A stretch of 48,123 bases of DNA from DASUHT01 sp038230835 (lineage in GTDB: Bacteria > Actinomycetota > Thermoleophilia > Gaiellales > JAICJC01). Below the pieces are notes generated by a model, which saw nothing but the letters and a program-made list of their open reading frames with translations, was not told the DNA's origin and searched no databases. Location: positions 1-48,123 of the forward strand of contig JBBRMM010000025.1 in NCBI GenBank assembly GCA_038230835.1. Direction: 5' to 3'. Shown here one piece after another: positions 15,784 through 23,675 of this stretch; position 1 is the stretch's first letter, and each line of letters starts with the position of its first letter. A program made the position numbers and the translations under genes.

Positions 15784-16893
15784 ATGAAGATCCGCGCGGC
15801 TGTGCTGGAGCAGTTCGGGGCGCCTCTGGTGGTGCAGGAGGTCGACCTGGCCGAGCCGCGTGCGGGCGAGGTGCTGGTGCGGCTGGTCGCCTGCGGGGTG
15901 TGTCACACCGACCTGTACACAGCGTCGGGCGCCGACCCGTCAGGGTACGCACCGACGGTGCTCGGGCACGAGGGCGCAGGGGTCGTCGAGCGGGTGGGCG
16001 AGGGAGTGACCATGGTGCTGCCCGGTGACCATGTGGTGACGCTGTTCTCGCCGCAGTGCGGCGAGTGTGTGCACTGCCGCAGCCCGCGCACGAACCTTTG
16101 CCTTGCGATCCGCGACATGCAGAACGCGGGATACCTCCCGGACGGCACCGCTCGGCTGTCGCGAGCCGCCGAGCCGATCCGGCACTTCATGGGCACCTCG
16201 ACCTTCGCCGAGTACACGGTGATGCCCGAGATCGCCCTCGCGCGGATCTCACCGGAGGCGCCGCTCGAGGGCGCATGCCTCTTCGCCTGCGGGCTCTCCA
16301 CCGGCCTGGGCGCGGCGATCAACACCGCCGCGGTCGAGCCGGGATCGACGTGCGTGGTGTTCGGCGCCGGGATGGTGGGGCTGGGTGCCGTCGCCGGCTG
16401 CCGGCTGCGCGGCGCCGAGCGGATCGTCTGCGTCGATCTATCGCCGCAACGGCTGGAGTTGGCCCGCGGGCAGGGCGCGACCGAGTGCATGATCGGTGGT
16501 GAGGACGTGGTGGCCCAGATCGTGGAGACGACCGGCGGCTTCGGTGCCGACTACACGTTCGAGGCAACCGGGAACGTTCGTGTCATGCGGCAGGCGGTGG
16601 AGGCCGCCCGGATGGGCTGGGGCCTGTGCACGGTCGCCGGCGTCGCGGGCCGCGGTGAGACCCTGGATATCGTGCCCCGGTTCCTGATCACTGGCCGTCG
16701 GGTGGCGGGTTCATCGTTCGGGGGAGTCAAGGGCCGTGAGGGCGTGCCCGCGCTGGTCGATCGCTGGCTCGCCGGCGAGATCGACGTCGAACCGTTCATC
16801 TCGCATCGGATCGCGCTTGACGACGTCAACCGCGGCTTCGAGTTGATGGAAGCGCAGGACGGGATCCGCAGCGTGATCCAGTTCGCGGCCTAG
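15784..16893 (+). CDS. Zinc-dependent alcohol dehydrogenase, class III / thiol-dependent formaldehyde dehydrogenase type
   Basis: A 369-aa medium-chain dehydrogenase. Catalytic zinc ligands are CGVCHTD and GHEGAG; the structural zinc set is CGECVHCRSPRTNLC; the NAD-binding motif is GAGMVGLGA. The segment FMGTSTFAEYTV is typical of class III enzymes (S-hydroxymethyl-glutathione or -mycothiol dehydrogenases). The substrate is therefore probably a formaldehyde-thiol adduct or a primary alcohol. ATG at 15784 chosen: -10 TACACT lies 8 nt upstream, and the upstream open frame runs through the RNA element. The stop codon lies in the foldback element that follows. Confidence 0.88.
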   Translation: MKIRAAVLEQFGAPLVVQEVDLAEPRAGEVLVRLVACGVCHTDLYTASGADPSGYAPTVLGHEGAGVVERVGEGVTMVLPGDHVVTLFSPQCGECVHCRSPRTNLCLAIRDMQNAGYLPDGTARLSRAAEPIRHFMGTSTFAEYTVMPEIALARISPEAPLEGACLFACGLSTGLGAAINTAAVEPGSTCVVFGAGMVGLGAVAGCRLRGAERIVCVDLSPQRLELARGQGATECMIGGEDVVAQIVETTGGFGADYTFEATGNVRVMRQAVEAARMGWGLCTVAGVAGRGETLDIVPRFLITGRRVAGSSFGGVKGREGVPALVDRWLAGEIDVEPFISHRIALDDVNRGFELMEAQDGIRSVIQFAA

Positions 16894-17091
16894 ATGGTTG
16901 ATCGATATCTCCGTGGTGTCCTGGGCGGCGAGAACCGAGCCTCGCAAGGACGCAGGGAGCGGCAATAGTTGACATATTGCCGCGACCGAGGACGCCGCGA
17001 GGCGACAGTTCGCAGCCGCAGCCCCACCAACCATCGCCCACCACGACCGTGGTGCGCCCAGGCCCGCGCGAGATATCGATCAACCATCTAG
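16890..17091. repeat. Foldback element with 22-bp perfect terminal inverted repeats
   Basis: The ends 16890-16911 and 17070-17091 are perfectly complementary (outer part CTAGATGGTTGATCG). Inside is a perfect 9-bp hairpin, GCGGCAATA/TATTGCCGC (about 16960-16984), plus weaker nested pairing. The element fills the gap between the convergent dehydrogenase and PilZ genes and contains the dehydrogenase stop. TA dinucleotides are present at both outer edges, as would be left by a Tc1/IS630-type insertion. It encodes nothing. Confidence 0.68.
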
Positions 17092-17093
17092 GC

Positions 17094-17834
17094 TCAGCTA
17101 CCGCGGCGGAACAGCTTGCGCCAGTTCGGTGCGTCGCCGTCGCGCGACTCGCCGGCGACCGCCAGCCCGCGCAGCGAACTGACGTCGAATGTGTGCGACA
17201 CCTGGATCTCGCCGCCGGCCAGGATTCGTTCGACCCGGTCGAGGTTCTCCTGGTCGATGTCGATGAACCGCGCGCCGATGATGAGGCGTCCGGGAACGCT
17301 GGCCTCGCGGACGGAGGCGATCCGCACCTCGGCGTCGATCTCCTCCTTGAAGAACCGGCCGCGGAAGATCAGACGGTCGCCCTTGCGCAGCAGGCGCTGG
17401 GTTGCAAAGCCGACACCGGTCTGGGACAGGTCGGTCATCGTGCCATCCACCCGGTCGCCGTCGACCACGTTCTGGCAGTTGACCGCTACCAGCCACGCCA
17501 TCCCACCGGCGGGCTTGCGCACGGATGAGCGTCGCGACTCGTCGAGACCTATGCGCACGGCGCGAAGGTCGGCTTCGGCCAGCGTCTCGCTGTGGAAGTC
17601 GGCGCGCTCGACCGCGAACGAGATTGCCCACGGGCGGTCGTCGGCATCGATAACACGCCCCAGCAACGTGGCGCCGGCCGCGATCCGTAGCCGCGGAGCG
17701 GTGACCGTTGCCCCGTTGTCATCGAGTGAGACGAGGCGGACCGGCAAGCTGCCGCCGTCTTCGACCTCGAGGTCGATCTCGGGGGTGGCGAACAGGCGTT
17801 GCAGAGCCTCGTTCAGGGGCAGTGGTGACTCCAT
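17094..17834 (-). CDS. PilZ domain c-di-GMP receptor (YcgR-like)
   Basis: 246 aa. The N-terminal half resembles the YcgR-type N-terminal beta domain, and the C-terminal half is a PilZ domain with both c-di-GMP-binding signatures: RSSVR (RxxxR) around residue 105 and DLSQTGVGF (D/N-x-S-x-x-G) about 35 residues later. YcgR-like proteins bind c-di-GMP and brake flagellar motors or other machines; the partner here is unknown. ATG at 17834 chosen because the ORF upstream runs into the divergent M20 gene. A diguanylate cyclase is encoded at 31.1-32.7 kb. Confidence 0.83.
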   Translation of the reverse strand: MESPLPLNEALQRLFATPEIDLEVEDGGSLPVRLVSLDDNGATVTAPRLRIAAGATLLGRVIDADDRPWAISFAVERADFHSETLAEADLRAVRIGLDESRRSSVRKPAGGMAWLVAVNCQNVVDGDRVDGTMTDLSQTGVGFATQRLLRKGDRLIFRGRFFKEEIDAEVRIASVREASVPGRLIIGARFIDIDQENLDRVERILAGGEIQVSHTFDVSSLRGLAVAGESRDGDAPNWRKLFRRGS

Positions 17835-17895
17835 CACCGTGACTATCGGCGCCTCGTAGGGCGAACATGAGCGAGATTGCTTAGAGTCTCGCGCC

Positions 17896-19248
17896 ATGCG
17901 CGACGATCCGACCGCACGCCGTGGAGTCACCCGATTCCTTCGGCGGGTCCGGCCTCCGGACACGACAACGGATCGCCGTCGTGCCGGCGACTCCGACATC
18001 CTTGACGCGGTTGCTCGTCGCGAGGGCTGGATGCTCGAGGTGCTGCAGCGGTTGGTCGAGGCGCCCACCCTGCTCGGAAACGAGGAGCCGGGCCAGGCGG
18101 TGATGTCGGAGGCGCTGCGCGAGATCGGCCTACGGCCGGTGGACGTGCCCATGGATGCCGATGCCCTGCGCGCTCACCAGGCATGTGCGCCGTTCTCGTG
18201 GGACGTGTCGGGCAAGCGGAACGTGACCGCCGAGTGGTCGGCGCCCGCCGAAGGGCCGCCAGGCCGGTCGCTGATCCTCAACGGGCACGTCGACATCGTC
18301 AGCCCCGAGCCGGTGTCGCTCTGGCGCAACCCGCCCTTTCGGGCCGTCAGCGACGGCGACTGGTTGTACGGCCGCGGCGCCGGGGACATGAAGGCCGGAC
18401 TGGCCGCGATCCTGGCGGCCGTCAGCGGCCTGCGTGAGCTGGGCATGGAACCGCTGGCGCCCGTGACCATCCAGTCGGTGGTCGAGGAGGAGTGCGGCGG
18501 CAACGGGTCACTGGCGTGCCTCCTGGCCGGACAGACCGCGGACGCGGCGGTGGTCACCGAACCGTTCGGGGCCGCGGTCACGGTGTCCCAGGTCGGCGTC
18601 CTGTGGTTCTCGGTCAGGATCGCCGGCACCACCGCGCACGTCGCCGAGGCAGGTGAGGGCGTGAACGCGATCGAGCGCAGCTTCGGAGTGATTTCGGCGC
18701 TGCGGGGACTCGAGGCCGAGCTGAACGTGCACCGCCCGGAGCCGTATGACGCGTACGAGCATCCGATCAACCTGAACGTCGGGGTGATCCGGGGCGGCGA
18801 CTGGCCGTCCACGGTTGCCGGCGAGTGCACGACGCGCTTTCGGATCGCGTTGTACCCCGGCGACCGGGTGGATGCGATGCGCGAGCGCGTGCGGGCGTGC
18901 GTGGCGGCTGCGGCGGCCGGCGACCCGTTTCTCAGTGCCCATCCGCCGGTCGTCGAGTACGACGGGTTCGCCTGCGCTGGGTACGAGATCGACGCCGGCC
19001 ATCCGCTGGTGACGACGTTGAGTGGGGCGTTCGCGCGGCAGAGCGGCGCTCCGCCGGCGCTGATCGCGACCACCGGCACCACCGACGCCCGCACGCCGGG
19101 GCTGTACGGCGACACGCCTTCGGTGTGTCTCGGGCCGTATGCCGAGCAGGTGCACGGGGTCGATGAGCGCGTGTATGTGCCTTCGGTGCTGCAGACCGCT
19201 CAGGTGCTCGCGTTGTTCATCCGCGACTGGTGTGGGCTGCGCGAGTGA
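17896..19248 (+). CDS. M20 family deacylase/peptidase (ArgE/DapE type)
   Basis: 450 aa, cytosolic di-zinc amidohydrolase that removes acyl groups or hydrolyses dipeptides. Metal and catalytic motifs: NGHVDIV (His, Asp), GRGAGDMKAG (bridging Asp), VEEECGGNG (catalytic Glu pair) and QVHGVDE near the C-terminus. A lid/dimerisation domain is inserted about residues 230-350. The start follows -10 TAGAGT by 8 nt (leaderless). It is followed closely by an ATP-grasp and a C45 hydrolase gene on the same strand, suggesting a pathway that makes and breaks amide bonds. Confidence 0.87.
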   Translation: MRDDPTARRGVTRFLRRVRPPDTTTDRRRAGDSDILDAVARREGWMLEVLQRLVEAPTLLGNEEPGQAVMSEALREIGLRPVDVPMDADALRAHQACAPFSWDVSGKRNVTAEWSAPAEGPPGRSLILNGHVDIVSPEPVSLWRNPPFRAVSDGDWLYGRGAGDMKAGLAAILAAVSGLRELGMEPLAPVTIQSVVEEECGGNGSLACLLAGQTADAAVVTEPFGAAVTVSQVGVLWFSVRIAGTTAHVAEAGEGVNAIERSFGVISALRGLEAELNVHRPEPYDAYEHPINLNVGVIRGGDWPSTVAGECTTRFRIALYPGDRVDAMRERVRACVAAAAAGDPFLSAHPPVVEYDGFACAGYEIDAGHPLVTTLSGAFARQSGAPPALIATTGTTDARTPGLYGDTPSVCLGPYAEQVHGVDERVYVPSVLQTAQVLALFIRDWCGLRE

Positions 19249-19361
19249 GAGGAAAAGCCGGTGTGCTGCTGGCAGCGGGACTGGCCGGGCTGTTGTGGCG
19301 GGCTCGATTCCGGCGAAGAACAGTTGTAGGATCGGCAACAAACGCCGATCAGGAGGCCGCG

Positions 19362-20825
19362 ATGCCAACCGTGACGACCGCGCTTCGCGGAATACCGGAG
19401 ATCCGCAGGTTCTTCCGTACGAACACCACGCCGGTGTATTTCGTGTCGGCCACGGCGTTCAACCTGCTGGGCATCGACCGCTGGGTGTCGAACTTCCGGT
19501 TCGTCAACTACTACGACTCGTTCGACGGCCACCACCCGAACGTGTTCGTCCCGCGAGACATCGGCGATCGCAGCTTCGAGTCGATCGAGGAGATCTGCAA
19601 CTACCTCCTGGCCCACAAGGAGGTGGCCGACCTGGTCGCCGCCGGCGGAGGGTTGGGCAAGGCAGCGTTCCTGATGTTCGACGGCGAAACCGAGATGCTG
19701 GCCCGCGAGCTCGGCCTGGAGGTTGCGTTCCCGGCCGCTGAGCTCCGGCACCGGCTGGACTCGAAGATCGAGACGACGCGGATCGCCAACGAGGCCGGGG
19801 TGCCGAGCGTGCCCAACGTGCTCGGGCGCGCGCGCACCCACGACGAGCTGCTCGCTCTTGCAGACGGTGCCAGGCTGGGCGGCGATCTGGTTGTGCAGAC
19901 GCCGTACGGCGACTCCGGACAGACGACGTTCTTCGTCGCCTCGCAGTCCGACTGGGACGACAACGCCGACCAGATGTGCGACTCCGAGCTGAAGGTGATG
20001 AAGCGCATCACCTGCAGGGAGGCCGCGATCGAGGCGGTGATCACGCGTCACGGGACGCTGGTCGGGCCGCTGATGACCGAGCTGGCCGGGTTCCCCGAGC
20101 TGACGCCCTACGGCGGCGGATGGTGCGGGAACGACGTGTTCGGCGACGTGCTCTCCGATCGACACCGCCAGATCGCTCGCAGCCACGCCCAGGCGATGGG
20201 CGAACGGTTGCGAGCAGAGGGGTACCGCGGCTACTTCGAGCTCGACTTCCTGGCCGATGTGGAGACGGGCGCCATGTACCTCGGCGAGCTCAACCCGCGC
20301 GTCACCGGCGCCAGTTCGATGACCAACGTGACGGCGGTGGCCTATGGCGACATGCCGCTGTTCCTGTTCCACCTGCTCGAGTTCATGGACGTCGACTACG
20401 AGATCGACGTCGACGAGCTGAACGCCCGCTGGGCGCATCCGCACGCGATCGACTCCTGGAGCCAGTTCATCCTCAAGCAGACCGACGACACGGTGGAGCT
20501 GATCACGCGCGCCCCGACTTCGGGCATCTGGCGGCTGGCGGACGACGAGGGCGTCTCGTTCGTGCGTCGCGACACCGACTGGCACACCGTGTCCGACGAG
20601 CGCGAGGCGTTCTACCTGCGGATCGCCGGAGAGGGTCAGTACCGCTATCCCGGCGCTGACCTGGGCATCCTCGTCACGCGCGGGCGGCTGATGGACGACG
20701 ACCACCGGCTGACGCCGCGGGCGCTCCGATGGATCACCGGGATCAAGGCGCAATTTGCCGGTACACCGGCCCCAACGGCCGCTGCGGTGCCACCGCCGGA
20801 GCCGTTCTCGTTTAAGATGTTGTGA
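19362..20825 (+). CDS. ATP-grasp ligase (biotin-carboxylase-like fold)
   Basis: 487 aa from the ATG at 19362, which has AGGAGG 5 nt upstream. ATP-grasp features: DSKIETTRIANEAGVP (start of the grasp), the glycine-rich loop TPYGDSGQTTFF, and the metal-binding end GYFELDFL / GELNPRVTG. These enzymes join a carboxylate to an amine or thiol through an acylphosphate. The substrate is unknown. An alternative GTG at 19245 overlaps the M20 stop as GTGA and would add 39 residues with a hydrophobic stretch (GVLLAAGLAGLLW), possibly a membrane anchor. The C45 gene starts 3 nt downstream. Confidence 0.82.
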   Translation: MPTVTTALRGIPEIRRFFRTNTTPVYFVSATAFNLLGIDRWVSNFRFVNYYDSFDGHHPNVFVPRDIGDRSFESIEEICNYLLAHKEVADLVAAGGGLGKAAFLMFDGETEMLARELGLEVAFPAAELRHRLDSKIETTRIANEAGVPSVPNVLGRARTHDELLALADGARLGGDLVVQTPYGDSGQTTFFVASQSDWDDNADQMCDSELKVMKRITCREAAIEAVITRHGTLVGPLMTELAGFPELTPYGGGWCGNDVFGDVLSDRHRQIARSHAQAMGERLRAEGYRGYFELDFLADVETGAMYLGELNPRVTGASSMTNVTAVAYGDMPLFLFHLLEFMDVDYEIDVDELNARWAHPHAIDSWSQFILKQTDDTVELITRAPTSGIWRLADDEGVSFVRRDTDWHTVSDEREAFYLRIAGEGQYRYPGADLGILVTRGRLMDDDHRLTPRALRWITGIKAQFAGTPAPTAAAVPPPEPFSFKML

Positions 20826-20828
20826 TCT

Positions 20829-21821
20829 GTGCAAGAGATCACGCTCACGTTCCAGGCCGTCGAGGAGGACGAGCCGGGATTGAAGTGGCAGCAACGGTTC
20901 GAGGCCGCGTGGCCCGAATACCGCAGCTGGTTCCTGCGCGAGGGTGACGCCGCCCGTCCGACGTACGCCCACTCGATCCGCATGCTGCGCACCCACATGC
21001 CGGAGCTGGTGCCGATCTACGAGCGGCTCGTGGAGCTCGCCGGCGGGGGCGACGTCGCCGCCCGGATGCTCGCGCTGGTCAACCCGCCGCCGTACCTGGC
21101 CGGCTGCTCGCAGGGTGTGCTCGTGCGCGACCGCCCGGTGCTGGTGCGAAACTACGACTACGCCCCCTCTCGGCTGGAGTGCGTGATCCAGAACAGCGGT
21201 TGGGCGGGTCGGCGGGTGATCGGGATGAGTGACTGCCTGTGGGGCCTGCTCGACGGCATGAACGACGCCGGGTTGGCCGTCTCGCTGGCGTTCGGGGGCA
21301 GGCCGGTGCTCGGTGAGGGCTTCGGAGTGCAGCTGGTGGTGCGGTACCTGCTCCAGGTGTGCGAGACGGTGGCCGAGGCGCGCGAGGTGCTGACCCGACT
21401 GCCGTACCAGTTGGCCCACTCACTGACCCTTGCCGACGCCGGCGGGGAGGTGGTGACCGCGTATCTGGCACCAGACCGCGACGTGGTGTTTCGTGCCTCA
21501 CCGGTGGCCACCAACCACCAGGACGTGGTCGAGTGGACGGAGCATGCCGCGGTCACGCGCACGCTCGAGCGCGAGGCGCTGATCCTGCGCTTGGTCTCAG
21601 ACCCGGAGACGACGGACGAGGCGCTGGTCGCGGCGTTCCTGCATCCGCCGCTGTACTCGAGTACCTACTCACGCGGCTTCGGCACCCTCTACACTGCGGT
21701 CTACCGTCCGGCGGAGGGCCGAGTCGAGTATCTCTGGCCCGGGGCGGTGTGGCCGCAGTCGTTCGATCGGTTCCGTGAGGGAACTCACGTTGAGGTTCTG
21801 ATCGAAGCGTCGGTCGCGTAA
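20829..21821 (+). CDS. C45 family autoproteolytic acyltransferase/hydrolase (Ntn fold)
   Basis: 330 aa, GTG start 3 nt after the ATP-grasp stop. It fits the peptidase C45/choloylglycine-hydrolase-like Ntn superfamily, whose members cleave themselves before a Cys that becomes the N-terminal nucleophile. The candidate is Cys93 in YLAGCSQG, followed at the expected distance by VLVRNYDY, with GLLDGMNDAGLAVSLAF and VATNHQDV as further family-like segments. Characterised relatives hydrolyse or transfer acyl groups on amides (acyl-CoA:6-aminopenicillanate acyltransferase). It most likely acts on the product or precursor of the neighbouring ATP-grasp ligase. Confidence 0.8.
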   Translation: MQEITLTFQAVEEDEPGLKWQQRFEAAWPEYRSWFLREGDAARPTYAHSIRMLRTHMPELVPIYERLVELAGGGDVAARMLALVNPPPYLAGCSQGVLVRDRPVLVRNYDYAPSRLECVIQNSGWAGRRVIGMSDCLWGLLDGMNDAGLAVSLAFGGRPVLGEGFGVQLVVRYLLQVCETVAEAREVLTRLPYQLAHSLTLADAGGEVVTAYLAPDRDVVFRASPVATNHQDVVEWTEHAAVTRTLEREALILRLVSDPETTDEALVAAFLHPPLYSSTYSRGFGTLYTAVYRPAEGRVEYLWPGAVWPQSFDRFREGTHVEVLIEASVA

Positions 21822-21934
21822 GGCTCCAACCCGCACGTCGGCTCGGGCAGAAACGCCCGGGCGGCATCTGCCTGCGCGGACCCATGGCACTCCGGCGGGC
21901 GGCGTTTCTGTTGTCGAGTAAGGAGACGAAGGCC

Positions 21935-22492
21935 CTGAAGGTTCACATTCTCGCCGTTTCGGTGCTGGCGGCAGTCGCAATCACGGCATCGACGCTTACG
22001 GCGGCGCCCGCTGCACGCGCCGGCGTCACCACCGAGACCGATCTCGCGACGGTCGTCCATCTGCGGTCCGAGGTCGCCGGAACCCGATCCCTCGCCGTCA
22101 ACCACGCGCTGTGGCTGGGCATGATCATCCCGCAGAGCGCGTCCGAGCGCACGACCTACGATGTCGGGTACCTGCGCTGGATGCTCGCCACCTGGCGCGG
22201 CCGGGCGGCGGCCTACGGGTCGGCGCTCGCCGCCCGGGCACCCGCCTACCGCGCGCTGCTCTGCATCCACAGCCACGAGGGCTCGTGGACGGCTGTGAGC
22301 TGGAGCGGGCCGTACTACGGCGGCCTCCAGATGGACCGGTCGTTCATGCAGCACTACGGAGCCGCCTACCTGAGTCGGTTCGGTGATGCCCGGCACTGGC
22401 CGCCGGCCCTGCAGGTCGCTGCCGCGTACCGCGCGGTGCATGCGGTCGGCTACTCACCGTGGCCGTCGAGCGCCGCCGTCTGCGGCGTGTAA
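21935..22492 (+). CDS. Secreted lysozyme-like / transglycosylase-like protein
   Basis: A signal peptide (MKVHILAVSVLAAVAI...ARA) precedes a domain with ALLCIHSHEGSW, YYGGLQMD and QVAAAYRAVHAVGYSPWP. This is the pattern of Rpf/transglycosylase-like domains, with the Glu in SHEGSW as likely catalytic acid. The target would be cell-wall peptidoglycan. The start is uncertain. An ATG at 21884 has no ribosome site and adds 17 residues; an AAGGAG (21920-21925) lies 9 nt before an in-frame CTG at 21935 that begins an ideal signal peptide, so I prefer the CTG. It lies 113 nt downstream of the C45 gene. Confidence 0.72.
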   Translation: MKVHILAVSVLAAVAITASTLTAAPAARAGVTTETDLATVVHLRSEVAGTRSLAVNHALWLGMIIPQSASERTTYDVGYLRWMLATWRGRAAAYGSALAARAPAYRALLCIHSHEGSWTAVSWSGPYYGGLQMDRSFMQHYGAAYLSRFGDARHWPPALQVAAAYRAVHAVGYSPWPSSAAVCGV

Positions 22493-22514
22493 CGCCGGCG
22501 GGTACGCCCGGCGT
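22492..22514. terminator. Terminator-like hairpin between convergent genes
   Basis: ACGCCGG/CCGGCGT, 7-bp arms around a 9-nt loop, starting at the last base of the lysozyme-like gene's stop codon. No U-run follows, as is common in high-GC actinobacteria. It sits before the convergent propeller gene. Confidence 0.45.
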
Positions 22515-22521
22515 GACGACT

Positions 22522-22585
22522 GTTGAGCGTGGGTTGCGGTGCCTGGCACCGCGGCCCGCGGCGGTCGGGGATGCTCGCGCTCAAC
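22522..22585. repeat. Small foldback element
   Basis: GTTGAGCG (22522-22529) pairs with CGCTCAAC (22578-22585), enclosing a perfect 7-bp hairpin GCGGTGC-CTG-GCACCGC (22536-22552). The right arm covers the stop codon of the minus-strand propeller gene (22581-22583). It resembles, in position, the larger foldbacks at 6431-6597 and 16890-17091. Confidence 0.5.
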
Positions 22586-23675
22586 CCGCCGGGAGCAGGT
22601 CGAGGCCGTCGGGCTTGCTCAGGTAGCCCGGCGCCGAGCCGGGGATCCCCAGGTGGCCGTACTGCCAGACGATCCGACGCGTCCGGGGATCGATCACCAC
22701 CACCCGATCGTGGCGGTCGTCGGTGACCGCGATCATGCCGTTCGGCCAGCGCACCGCCAGCGACGGGTACGCGAGCGCTCCTGGCCCGCTCGAGGGACCG
22801 TACGACCACACCACGTGCCCGGCGCGGTCGAGCTCCACCACGAGACCAGGCGACTGGTATGCCGCCACCAGCACGCGACCGTTGGGGAGCAGTTGCGCGT
22901 CCGACGGGTAGGCAAACGGCGTCCGCAGTGTCCACACGAGCCGCCCGTCGCGCGCGAACCGATCCACCCAGCCGCCGATCTCGGTCACCAGCACCCCGCC
23001 GTCGGCAAGCGGCGTGTCGCCGTTGGGCGAGGCGAGTGTCCGCGGCGGGTCGTGTGCACAGTCCCCGGCGCGGCCGATCGAGCGGGCGATCGTGTGATCG
23101 CGGCGCAGGACAAGCACGCGGCAGTTGAGGATGTCGGCGACCTGCACCAACCCGCTCGCCAGTACGTACGCATCGTCGGGGTTCGCCAGATAGCCGGGCG
23201 CCGACCCAGCGACGCCGGCGGAGCCGTACGACCACGTCAAGCGGTGGCTCGGAGCGTCGATCAGAGCCACCTGGTCGTTGAACTCCTCGTTGGTGGAGAT
23301 CGTGCGATAGCCGGGTGCGAAGAACGCGTCGTCCGGGTCACGGAAGGACTGACCGGCGGGGACGTCGCCGGGGCGCGGGAACCGCCACACGATCCGCTTG
23401 TCCGGGGCGACGATCAGCAGCCGGTTGTTGTCACGGTCGGCGATCAGGACGTACCCGGGCACGATCTTGGAACGCACCGCGGGCAGCCCCAGCAGCCGCT
23501 CGGCGGGTGACGGCGAGGGTACGGGAGTGGTGGGGGTGGAGGTGGAGTATGGGTTCGTCGTCGTGACCGAGCTCGACGGGCGCGCGCTGCTCACCGCTCC
23601 CGCGCCCGAGGAGCAGCCGGCGAGGACCGCGATCGCTGCCGGCCAGAGACTACGCCGAGCGCGAGGTGACCACAC
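22581..23675 (-). CDS. Beta-propeller lipoprotein (PQQ/NHL-like repeats)
   Basis: 364 aa. A lipobox VLAGCSSG follows a short basic/hydrophobic leader, so it is predicted to be lipid-anchored outside the membrane. After a Ser/Thr/Pro linker, blades recur with motifs such as YVLIADRDNNRLLIV, GSAGVAGSAPGYLANPDDAYVL and GIPGSAPGYLSKPDGLDLL. The GTG at 23675 has GGGAG 9 nt upstream and overlaps the preceding reductase gene by 26 nt; the longer open frame upstream is that gene in another frame. Last gene of the redox operon. It may scaffold or bind a ligand; no catalytic residues are evident. Confidence 0.75.
   Translation of the reverse strand: MWSPRARRSLWPAAIAVLAGCSSGAGAVSSARPSSSVTTTNPYSTSTPTTPVPSPSPAERLLGLPAVRSKIVPGYVLIADRDNNRLLIVAPDKRIVWRFPRPGDVPAGQSFRDPDDAFFAPGYRTISTNEEFNDQVALIDAPSHRLTWSYGSAGVAGSAPGYLANPDDAYVLASGLVQVADILNCRVLVLRRDHTIARSIGRAGDCAHDPPRTLASPNGDTPLADGGVLVTEIGGWVDRFARDGRLVWTLRTPFAYPSDAQLLPNGRVLVAAYQSPGLVVELDRAGHVVWSYGPSSGPGALAYPSLAVRWPNGMIAVTDDRHDRVVVIDPRTRRIVWQYGHLGIPGSAPGYLSKPDGLDLLPAG

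Noticed and set aside
17835..18152. Longer PilZ protein starting upstream of 17834
   Set aside because: The extra frame is Arg/Ser-rich and overlaps the divergent M20 gene; the ATG at 17834 begins the recognisable N-terminal domain.
19200..21419. Very long minus-strand open frame (739 codons) opposite the ATP-grasp and C45 genes
   Set aside because: His/Gln/Arg-rich translation without domains; it mirrors codon bias of the real plus-strand genes in high-GC DNA.
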